Both the position numbers and the translations under genes were made by a program. Source: Sporobacter sp963675425 (GTDB lineage: Bacteria > Bacillota > Clostridia > Oscillospirales > Oscillospiraceae). Taken from it: 64,000 bases of DNA. Position 1 is the first letter of the stretch; the number at the start of each line of letters is the position of its first letter. Below the pieces are notes generated by a model that was not told where the DNA came from, made no database searches, and worked only from the letters and a program-made list of their open reading frames with translations. Positions 24,727-31,821 of this stretch are shown here, one piece after another. The stretch lies in contig OY776214.1 in the NCBI GenBank assembly GCA_963675425.1, positions 310,001-374,000 on the forward strand, given 5' to 3'.

Positions 24727-26298
24727 TTAAGCCGTAAGTTTTTCGAACAACTGTCTTCCAGTGCGGTTTTGCTGAATTTTGCTATGATATTTATTGATGT
24801 TGTACCCCATCGCTACCAGAAGGATCTCAGTCAAAACTTTCTTGTTACCCCGAAGCAGGAACTGACGAAAACCGTAATCCTGCTTAATGACTCCGAAAGT
24901 CCCCTCAGCCTGGATGGAGCGATTCATCCGAAGCAGGATGCCTTTTTCGCTGGTGATACGCTCCAGTGATTGTTTGCGCTGTTCTATGAACTTTTTTGAG
25001 ACCTGCATCGTCCGGTTGCCCTTCGAGCGAGTGCACTTCTTTTTGTACTGGCAACCTTCGCAGCTCGCGCACTCGTAGTAGGTAACCTCTCGCTCGAAGC
25101 CCGTCTTGCTCTTTTTCTTGCCTACATAGACCGCCTTGAGCTTTTTCCCGGCCTGACAAGTATACTCGTCCAAAACCGCATCATATGGCATGTTCTCTCT
25201 GCGTGCCATGTTGCTCTTGTATTTCTTCGTTTTGGAGCTCTCGTAATTCTGAGGCTTAATGTAGCACTCAGTGGTCTTACTCTCAAAATATGTGTAGTTT
25301 TCTTCGCTCTCGTAACCCGCGTCCGCTGTCACATCCACATAAGCTGTTCCCAGATGCGCCTCAATGTTATCCAGAAGCGGGATGAGCGCAAGCTGGTCGC
25401 TGCGTTCGCTTGATACAAGTACGCCGGTGATATATTCGCCCTCCACCCCAAGCTGGATGTTGTACCCCGGCTTCAACTGGGCGTTACGCATGTGGTCGTC
25501 CTTCATGTGCATGAACGTCGCGTCCGGATCGGTCTTTGAGAAGCTGTTGCGTCCCTTAAATGTCTCCTGATATCCAGCGTACTTCATCTTTCGGCCAAGG
25601 ATTTCTTGTAAAAGCTCAATGTCCTTTTGCAGCTCGCTTTTTCGCTTGCCTTTGCCGTATACAAACGGTGCCGTTACCCGGCCTTTAAGCTCGTTGAGCA
25701 ATTCTTCCGGCGTGTCTGCCAGGATGCCATACTTTGAGTTCAGCTCCGGTATCAGCTTTTCCAGCTTACCGTACAGTCGGGTTTCAAATTTCGTTGTGCT
25801 TTTCTTCCATACGAAACTGTACTTGTTCGCATTCGCTTCGATCTTTGTCCCATCTACAAACAGGTGCTCGTATTTGATTTCGCCGAAATGATGCAGCTTT
25901 TCTACCAACTGATAGAAGAGTTCCTCACCGCATTCAGTCAGCCGCTTGCTACGAAAGCGCGCTATCTCGCTGTGATTTGGGGCCTCTTCTCCATTAAGAA
26001 GCCAGATGAAATTGATATCTCTCGTGCAGGCTAATGCGATAGCACGGCTGGAGAAAATGCCTTGCATCATCGCATATACAAGTATTTTCAGCATCGTGAC
26101 GGGGTCCGTTGCCGGGCGGCGGCCTGTGCGTTTGTATGCTCTCATTAGCGGGGCGTAATCCATCTCCTCCATTACTTTATCTAAGAGCCGCACACTGTCA
26201 TTCGCCGGAATTCTCTTTTCAGCAAATACCTCGTCTATTTTCAGTTGCACATTCCGTTTTTCCGTGCCATAATTGACACGGTATTTATTTTTGTTCAC
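24727..26298 (-). CDS. IS1182-family transposase (DDE)
   Basis: 523 residues. The N-terminal DUF772-like domain has R-P-A-T-D-P-V-T-M-L-K-I-L and E-A-P-N-H-S-E-I-A-R-F-R. A DDE transposase core follows, with D-G-T-K-I-E-A-N, D-A-G-Y-E-S-E-E-N and a late Q-A-E-G-T-F-G-V-I-K-Q-D-Y-G. Four cysteines in C-A-S-C-E-G-C-Q-Y-K-K-K-C form the expected zinc-binding insert. Length and motifs are complete. A TATAAT (minus strand, 26305-26310) lies just upstream of the ATG. Confidence 0.92.
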   Translation of the reverse strand: MNKNKYRVNYGTEKRNVQLKIDEVFAEKRIPANDSVRLLDKVMEEMDYAPLMRAYKRTGRRPATDPVTMLKILVYAMMQGIFSSRAIALACTRDINFIWLLNGEEAPNHSEIARFRSKRLTECGEELFYQLVEKLHHFGEIKYEHLFVDGTKIEANANKYSFVWKKSTTKFETRLYGKLEKLIPELNSKYGILADTPEELLNELKGRVTAPFVYGKGKRKSELQKDIELLQEILGRKMKYAGYQETFKGRNSFSKTDPDATFMHMKDDHMRNAQLKPGYNIQLGVEGEYITGVLVSSERSDQLALIPLLDNIEAHLGTAYVDVTADAGYESEENYTYFESKTTECYIKPQNYESSKTKKYKSNMARRENMPYDAVLDEYTCQAGKKLKAVYVGKKKSKTGFEREVTYYECASCEGCQYKKKCTRSKGNRTMQVSKKFIEQRKQSLERITSEKGILLRMNRSIQAEGTFGVIKQDYGFRQFLLRGNKKVLTEILLVAMGYNINKYHSKIQQNRTGRQLFEKLTA

Positions 26299-26312
26299 AA
26301 CTAAATTATACC

Positions 26313-26361
26313 AAAACAGAGACGAAGTGTCTGCATTCGCAGATCACTTCGTCTCTGTTTT
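26313..26361. terminator. Barrier hairpin at the right end of the insertion sequence
   Basis: A 17-bp stem (26313-26329 with 26345-26361) with a further 4-bp stem inside the loop and T-runs on both sides. It lies just upstream of the transposase promoter, so it would stop transcription entering the element from outside. Confidence 0.75.
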
Positions 26362-26478
26362 TTTAAGGCTGTTTTGCTACAGCCCCTTTTTATTTTCTCC
26401 CCGTCTTATCCGGCGGTCAGTTCTGTCGGTTTTTACATGAATTTTATAAGCATTGACCGAACTTTGACCAGATTAATA

Positions 26479-26506
26479 TTGCACTGAATAGTTAACATGG
26501 TATAAT
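26479..26506 (+). promoter_or_regulatory. Promoter upstream of the diguanylate cyclase gene
   Basis: TTGCAC (26479-26484), 16-base spacer and TATAAT (26501-26506). The implied leader is 165-225 bases depending on the start codon used. It contains paired segments (GGAC/GTCC and GCCG/CGGC around 26585-26640) but matches no riboswitch I recognise. Confidence 0.55.
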
Positions 26507-26736
26507 ATTATCAGCCGATATTAGCTACTGCAAACAGTCTTTGGTCGACATACCAGGTATAAGGCGTTCATCTAACATGAACCGAAGGACTTAAACAAAG
26601 CTGCCGGTTAAATATTCCTGACGGCTATTTGTCCTGAAGGCTATTTTATGGGTGACGCCGCTACTTATGAGGACTGATTTTTATCGAAACGATTCTGTAT
26701 ATCGAAATCAATAGTTTTTCACTTGTCATATTAGCT

Positions 26737-27831
26737 TTGATCTTTGTTAACGTCTATCATCGCTCTGCCCTCAAGGCACCTGATCTCAGGCTTTTTATCG
26801 GGCTTTTATTGACGGATGCTCTGTTGCTGATTTCCGACACGCTTCTGTGGGTCCTGGACGGATTGCCCGGGCTCGGTGTTGGCGTGGTATTAAATCTGGC
26901 CGCCACGCTCTATTATATACTCACGCCTGTTATATGCTTAATCTGGTTTTTCTACATAGAGTATTATATTCATGAGGAAACGGCGCAGCTGAAGAAAAAA
27001 CTGTTGCCGATGTTCATACCGGCCGGTATCAACGCTGTTTTTTCAGTCCTGAGTCTGTCATGGAAATACATGTTCTATATTGACGGCAATAATATTTATC
27101 ATCGCGGAACGGCGCTGAACCTTTTTATCATCATTCCGCTGTTTTATATTGTTGCTACAACCGTCATTATGATCCGGTATCGCAAGCGTATTAAAAAGCA
27201 GGATGTGATACCCATCTACTTTTTCATGTTCCCGCCTGTGGTCGGCGCCTTTTTTCAAATCGTTTTTTACGGCCTTTCCATCATCTGGCCGCTCGCAACC
27301 TTGGCGATTCTCATCGTGTTTATCCGCCTTCAAAACAAGCAGCTGTTCACAGACCATCTGACGGGGCTTTCCAACAGGCGCCAGATTGACCGGTTTTTGC
27401 GCAGCAATCTGCAAAGCGCGGAAAGCGGTATTATGGGCGGCCTGATGATCGACGTGGACTCCTTTAAAAATATTAATGACGTCTATGGCCACAGCGCCGG
27501 GGACCAGGCGCTGGTCGACACGTCGGAGATCCTTAGAAAAACGTTCCGTAAAAATGATTTCATCGCGCGTTACGGCGGCGACGAATTTATCGTCGTGATC
27601 AAAATCGCCTCAAAAAACGATCTGAGCACATCTGTTGAGCGATTGCACGAAAACGTCCGGCAGTTCAACGAACGGAAAACGGCGCCCTATATGCTCAGCC
27701 TGAGTATCGGTTACGACTTTTATATTAATCAAACAACGAACAACATACAGGATTTCCTCAAACATCTGGATGACCTGATGTACAAAAATAAACACATCAA
27801 CGAGGCGCGACGGGTGCCGGTGAACCAATAA
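26737..27831 (+). CDS. Membrane-bound diguanylate cyclase (GGDEF)
   Basis: 364 residues from a TTG. The N-terminal half (to about 200) has six or seven hydrophobic helices, and the C-terminal GGDEF domain has T-D-H-L-T-G-L-S-N-R-R, D-V-D-S-F-K-N-I-N-D and an intact R-Y-G-G-D-E-F, so it should make cyclic di-GMP. No RxxD inhibitory site is obvious. The start is doubtful: the frame is open to 26671 and the extra residues (F-I-E-T-I-L-Y-I-E-I-N-S-F-S-L-V-I-L-A-L) are typical of this family's first helix. No ATG, GTG or TTG covers them; an ATC at 26683, ten bases after GAGG, or an ATT at 26677 would be a non-standard start. The HD-GYP protein at 58491 could remove the messenger. Confidence 0.85.
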   Translation: MIFVNVYHRSALKAPDLRLFIGLLLTDALLLISDTLLWVLDGLPGLGVGVVLNLAATLYYILTPVICLIWFFYIEYYIHEETAQLKKKLLPMFIPAGINAVFSVLSLSWKYMFYIDGNNIYHRGTALNLFIIIPLFYIVATTVIMIRYRKRIKKQDVIPIYFFMFPPVVGAFFQIVFYGLSIIWPLATLAILIVFIRLQNKQLFTDHLTGLSNRRQIDRFLRSNLQSAESGIMGGLMIDVDSFKNINDVYGHSAGDQALVDTSEILRKTFRKNDFIARYGGDEFIVVIKIASKNDLSTSVERLHENVRQFNERKTAPYMLSLSIGYDFYINQTTNNIQDFLKHLDDLMYKNKHINEARRVPVNQ

Positions 27832-27880
27832 CTAAAATCCGCTATGGATTATGTTAAATAAGCCCTCTAACTATTTTGTG

Positions 27881-27915
27881 AAAGGAGCGCGCGGCCTTAG
27901 CGCCGCGCGGCCGGT
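27881..27915 (+). promoter_or_regulatory. Ribosome site looped to the start codon by a GC hairpin
   Basis: AAAGGAG at 27881-27887 is 28 bases from the ATG at 27916. Between them CGCGCGGC (27888-27895) pairs perfectly with GCCGCGCG (27902-27909). When folded, only six bases remain between ribosome site and start, an ideal spacing. Confidence 0.55.
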
Positions 27916-29886
27916 ATGATGAGTGATTTTAAGTACAAGCATCTCTTCGAGCCGATCAAGCTTGGCGGCACCCTGTTCAGAAACCGACTGTTCGCTTCCC
28001 CCACCGGTTACCAGGATATCAAGAACGACGGCATTCTGACTGATGGGGCCGCCGCTTATTATGAGCGCAAGGCCATCGGCGGCGTCGCGTCCGTCACAAC
28101 CTGCGAGGGAATCGTGGACGGCGAGCTTGGTAAAGGCGGTGAGTACCATGTCTGCCTCGACAATCCCGGTACGCTGCATTCGCTCGCGCGTGTCGCCTAT
28201 GCGATTAAACGCCATGGCGCCGTGGCCTCCCAGGAGCTCCAGCATACGGGCATGTATGCCAACCGCAACCTCTCCGTCTGGGGCGGCGCGTCCAAGGGGA
28301 TCGCCTACGGGCCCGTTGAGTGCGAGCTGGACGGGCGGACCATACTGCCGATGACGGAGGAAATTATAGAACGCACCATCAACAAATTTGCCGACGCGGC
28401 CGCGTTCGCCAAGCAGTGCGGCTTCGGCATGGTAACGGTACACGCCGGGCATGGCTGGCTGCTGCACCAGTTTTTATCCCCGGAGCTCAATACACGAAAG
28501 GACAAATGGGGCGGCGCGAGCATCGAAAACCGCGCACGCCTGACGGTGGCCATCTGTGACGCCATCCGCAAAAAAGTCGGCCCAGCCTTCCCTATCGAAA
28601 TCCGTATCAGCGGCTCGGAGGTCTATGAGGGCGGCTACGGCATCGACGAGGGTATTGCCTTTGCCAAAATGCTCGACGGCCACGTCAATCTCATACATGT
28701 CTCGGCGGGCAGCCACGAGGTGGAAGAGGTCTTTGCCGTTACGCATCCGAGCATGTTCCTCCCCGACGGCGTCAACGTCAAATACGCCGCCGAGATCAAA
28801 AAGCATGTTAAAACCCCGGTCGCTACCGTCGGCGCCTTGGGAGACCCCGACCTCATGGAGGAGATCATCGCCTCCGGCCAGGCCGACGTGGTTGAGATGG
28901 CGCGCGCGCTTATATGCGACCCGGACCTGCCGCTTAAAATCCGCACCGGCAGGACGGACGAAATCCGCAAATGCATGCGCTGTCTGGCGTGCTTCTCCAG
29001 CGAGCTGGATAACGGACAGGACTACTGCGCTATTAACCCCGAGGCCGGGCGGGACCTGGAGCTGAAATACGACGTTCCAAAGGCTGTATCCGCCAAAAAG
29101 GTCCTAATCGCCGGCGGCGGTATTGCCGGGATGCAGGCGGCGCTCACCTGCCATGAACGCGGCCATGACGTTATTCTGTGTGAAAAAACCGGCCGCCTTG
29201 GCGGCACACTCCGGTGTGAGGAAAAGGTCCCGTTCAAGCATAAGCTGGACGATTACTTAAACGGCCAGGCCCGGGCCATTGAAAAAGCCGGCATAGACCT
29301 GCGCCTGAATACCGAGGTCACGCCGGAATACGCTGAGCACATTGGGGCCGACGTCATCATATCGGCGCTCGGGGCACGGCCTGTAAAGCCCCCCATCCCC
29401 GGCATTGACGGCGCGATCGTTCTGTCCGCGGAGGACGCTTACTATCACCCCGAAAAGGCCGGTAAACGGGTCGCCATTTTGGGCGGCGGGCTCGTCGGGA
29501 TCGAGCTGGGGCTGTACCTGTCCATGCTCGGCCGCCAGGTCACCGTTATTGAAATGCTAGATCACATCTCCGACGGCGGCAACTTCCTGCACGTTTTGGG
29601 GCTGAAAGTCGAAATGAAGAAGCAAAAGCTGGACCTCAATCTGAGCACCAAGGCCAAAGAGATCACCGACAAGGGCGTATTATGTGAGACGGCGGACGGC
29701 GAAAAATTCTTCGAGGCCGACACGGTTATCTATGCCGTCGGTCAGCGCCCCCTCCAGGAGGAAGCAGCAGCGCTGCGGTTCTGCGCACCGGAATTTTATC
29801 AGATCGGCGACTGCGTCGCGCCGCTCAACATCATGAACGCCTCGGGCACGGCCTTCACCATTGCCCGGGATATCGGCCATTTTTAG
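27916..29886 (+). CDS. Old-yellow-enzyme-type NAD(P)H reductase, paralogue 2
   Basis: 656 residues, closely similar along its whole length to the enzyme at 16997: FMN barrel with F-R-N-R-L-F-A-S-P-T, cluster motif C-M-R-C-L-A-C-F with the fourth Cys in Y-C-A-I-N-P, FAD motif A-G-G-G-I-A-G-M and NAD(P) motif G-G-G-L-V-G-I-E. It has a few extra residues near 115-122 (N-L-S-V-W-G-G-A-S-K-G). It probably reduces a related enone or enoate. It stands alone, without transporter or regulator next to it, with the diguanylate cyclase upstream and the recombinase downstream. Gene duplication followed by divergence is the simplest explanation. Confidence 0.9.
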   Translation: MMSDFKYKHLFEPIKLGGTLFRNRLFASPTGYQDIKNDGILTDGAAAYYERKAIGGVASVTTCEGIVDGELGKGGEYHVCLDNPGTLHSLARVAYAIKRHGAVASQELQHTGMYANRNLSVWGGASKGIAYGPVECELDGRTILPMTEEIIERTINKFADAAAFAKQCGFGMVTVHAGHGWLLHQFLSPELNTRKDKWGGASIENRARLTVAICDAIRKKVGPAFPIEIRISGSEVYEGGYGIDEGIAFAKMLDGHVNLIHVSAGSHEVEEVFAVTHPSMFLPDGVNVKYAAEIKKHVKTPVATVGALGDPDLMEEIIASGQADVVEMARALICDPDLPLKIRTGRTDEIRKCMRCLACFSSELDNGQDYCAINPEAGRDLELKYDVPKAVSAKKVLIAGGGIAGMQAALTCHERGHDVILCEKTGRLGGTLRCEEKVPFKHKLDDYLNGQARAIEKAGIDLRLNTEVTPEYAEHIGADVIISALGARPVKPPIPGIDGAIVLSAEDAYYHPEKAGKRVAILGGGLVGIELGLYLSMLGRQVTVIEMLDHISDGGNFLHVLGLKVEMKKQKLDLNLSTKAKEITDKGVLCETADGEKFFEADTVIYAVGQRPLQEEAAALRFCAPEFYQIGDCVAPLNIMNASGTAFTIARDIGHF

Positions 29887-29953
29887 ACTAACACATTATA
29901 AGAACAGGCAGGAGTGGATGGTACTTTACCATCCAAACAAAAACTTGTGAAAA

Positions 29954-30003
29954 CACCCCTAAAGTTATTTCAGTACACCATACTGTCTAACTTTGGGGGT
30001 GTC
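29954..30003. terminator. Long imperfect inverted repeat downstream of the reductase
   Basis: Arms at 29954-29968 and 29989-30003 match at 14 of 15 positions, with a 20-base gap. A shorter hairpin (tggatggta/taccatcca) lies just before at about 29914-29934. Together they probably end the reductase transcript and insulate the recombinase region. Confidence 0.55.
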
Positions 30004-30223
30004 GTTCATTATAGGGGCGCTTTTCTTCTCTTTTATACGCATTGCGCTATACCCTAGCAGTCTTTTCACAAGATTCATAAAAATTTCTTACTTTTATGGA
30101 ACAATTCGGCACGCCCGACGTCATTAATATTTACGGTCTAATGCTCCATATCAATTTTCATTCGCAAGAGCTCACATAATTGGATATATTTACATATGAA
30201 CGATCCGGTTTCTACGCTTGCAA

Positions 30224-30263
30224 AAATAAGCAATCGCAAAAAACTGTTTTTGCGAAGCTGGTT
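30224..30263 (+). repeat. Left 40-bp repeat flanking the recombinase region
   Basis: Direct copy of 31543-31582 except for the centre. Its 20-bp core CGCAAAAAACTGTTTTTGCG (30235-30254) is the exact reverse complement of the core of the right copy. The core is itself a near-palindrome (8-bp arms around a 4-base centre), the usual form of a tyrosine-recombinase crossover site. Confidence 0.8.
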
Positions 30264-30300
30264 CTTTATAATCCCGTTTAAATCCCGTTAAGGACGCCTG

Positions 30301-31386
30301 TTATAAATTGTTAAACCGTTCCATGTAGGATTTCATTACGTTTAAAGACGGATGCACATAGGTGTTGAGCGTCACGCTGACATCGGAGTGGCCCAGTATA
30401 TCACTGAGCGCTTTTATATCAAACCCCAGATTGACACATTTGGTCGCGAACGTGTGCCGGATGGCATGGAAATTAATATCCTCAATCCCGGACTGATGAA
30501 GTATCTGTTTAAAGTGGTTTTGAAGCGTTCGCGGCTCTACATAGGCCTGGGAATCTCCCGTCAGCACAAAACAGTTATTGGCTGTTTCGAACTTTTTCAT
30601 AGTACCCAGCAAAAGCGACGGCAACGGTATGGCGCGGATGGAGCTTTGGCTTTTTGGCGAGTCGATAATTATAATGGTCTTGTGTTCTGCCTGCTGCACA
30701 GTGTTTTTGATCCGCTGTATCGTTCTGTTAACAGTGAGGATTCCTTCGTCTAATGAAATATCCTCCCATTTTAAGGCGCAAATTTCGCCGAGTCGTAGTC
30801 CGGTATACATACATATCAACATTCCGAGCTTCATTGTATCCGTGTCATTTGTTAAACTGATCTCCAGCCGCTTCCATTCCGGATCACTTAAAATACGCGC
30901 TTTATGCGGAGGCTCCTTCCTCCGTACGACACACCCCTGTGTTTTGATTTCATGGCCCTCGGTTTCAGCATATTTCATAATGCTTCTTAATACCGATGCG
31001 ATTCCGCGGACGGTTGATGGGGCCAGTTCTTTGAGACTTGACAGGTCTGCCAGAAAGGCGGAAATTTGCTCGGTTGTAATCTCGCTGATGGCCATATTCC
31101 CGAAGTTTGGCTGAAGATGCGTGGAGACGATTGTATCGTATGTTGAATAGGATGATTTTTTAATATATAACCTTGTCTTTTCAAGCCAGCTTTTTGAAAC
31201 GTCATTAAACAATACCGACGGCTTATATTGAAATACATCAAATGGATTGACAATTGCTGCTTCTATGCTTCGGCCGGAGTTTTGCCGGTTGACGGTGCTT
31301 TTATAGGTGTTTTGCAAGGCGGTGGTCTTTTCTGTTTCATAATTTCGTAATTGTCGATGTTTGCGTAATCTAACTGTCATAAACAT
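30301..31386 (-). CDS. Tyrosine recombinase / integrase
   Basis: 361 residues. The SAM-like core-binding domain lies at about 55-155 and the catalytic domain at about 170-355. The catalytic residues are present: Arg in Y-T-G-L-R-L-G-E, H-A-I-R-H-T, His in L-G-H-S-D-V and the nucleophile Tyr in L-N-T-Y-V-H-P. The N-terminus is basic. It resembles phage- and Tn916-type integrases, but no excisionase, relaxase or phage genes are nearby. It is bounded by 40-bp repeats and ends 37 bases from the left one. It faces away from the S-layer gene; the region between its start and the right repeat carries a promoter for that gene. A site-specific switch protein is the best inference. Confidence 0.9.
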   Translation of the reverse strand: MFMTVRLRKHRQLRNYETEKTTALQNTYKSTVNRQNSGRSIEAAIVNPFDVFQYKPSVLFNDVSKSWLEKTRLYIKKSSYSTYDTIVSTHLQPNFGNMAISEITTEQISAFLADLSSLKELAPSTVRGIASVLRSIMKYAETEGHEIKTQGCVVRRKEPPHKARILSDPEWKRLEISLTNDTDTMKLGMLICMYTGLRLGEICALKWEDISLDEGILTVNRTIQRIKNTVQQAEHKTIIIIDSPKSQSSIRAIPLPSLLLGTMKKFETANNCFVLTGDSQAYVEPRTLQNHFKQILHQSGIEDINFHAIRHTFATKCVNLGFDIKALSDILGHSDVSVTLNTYVHPSLNVMKSYMERFNNL

Positions 31387-31504
31387 TGAACCCCTTAAAA
31401 ATCGTCGCTATGTTGCTGCTGGTCTGAATTTATTTTGGTGATACATTAAAAAAACCAATGATTCAGGCCGATTATTTCAGTTGTGTTACAAAGACTGCGG
31501 TATA

Positions 31505-31533
31505 TTGACTTTTAGTTTTACGTGCGCTATGAT
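31505..31533 (+). promoter_or_regulatory. Outward promoter driving the first S-layer gene
   Basis: TTGACT (31505-31510), 17-base spacer and TATGAT (31528-31533), a close match to the sigma-A consensus. Transcription should start near 31540, run through the right repeat and reach the SLH gene at 31822 after a leader of about 280 bases. The promoter lies inside the segment bounded by the two repeats. Confidence 0.65.
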
Positions 31534-31542
31534 GATGACATT

Positions 31543-31582
31543 AAATAAGCAATCGCAAAAACAGTTTTTTGCGAAGCTGGTT
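31543..31582 (+). repeat. Right 40-bp repeat flanking the recombinase region
   Basis: Identical to 30224-30263 outside the four central bases; the core CGCAAAAACAGTTTTTTGCG is at 31554-31573. It lies ten bases after the -10 box of the S-layer promoter, so it is within the 5' leader and can also form a hairpin in the RNA. Confidence 0.8.
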
Positions 31583-31821
31583 TTTGCATATTGTCCGTTT
31601 GGGACGTGGTATGCACTTTTTTTATGAATCTTCTATTTGGCCTCGGCTAAGCCGCGAAATGCGGTTGGTCAAAGAGATTCTTCATGTACGGCGGCGCGGC
31701 GCTTTACCGCTCCGCCGTCCTCCAAAACTAAGCCGTTTAAATCATCGGTGACAATGCTTTTATAAAAAGCATGCACATATCACCTGCAAAATATGCAGGC
31801 AAATTTTAAGGAGGTTTGTAA

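Larger units (their letters stand above)
24561..26389 (-). mobile_element. IS1182-type insertion sequence
   Basis: About 1.83 kb bounded by 19-base inverted ends (AAAGGGGCTGTAGCAAAAC at 24561-24579; exact inverse at 26371-26389), enclosing one transposase gene on the minus strand. The outer AAA may partly be target sequence. The left end carries a second inverted copy of the tip (TTGCTACAGCCCC, about 24585-24597), forming a hairpin that can act as the transposase terminator. The gene is intact, so the element may still be active. Confidence 0.9.

Noticed and set aside
26510..26680. Cyclic di-GMP riboswitch before the diguanylate cyclase gene
   Set aside because: The leader can fold, but I could not match the conserved core of class I or class II cyclic di-GMP aptamers.
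30301..31386. Prophage or conjugative element around the integrase
   Set aside because: No excisionase, structural, replication or transfer genes lie on either side; the flanking repeats enclose only the integrase and a promoter.
31569..31751. 60-residue open frame in the S-layer leader
   Set aside because: No ribosome site, and it starts inside the recombination repeat.
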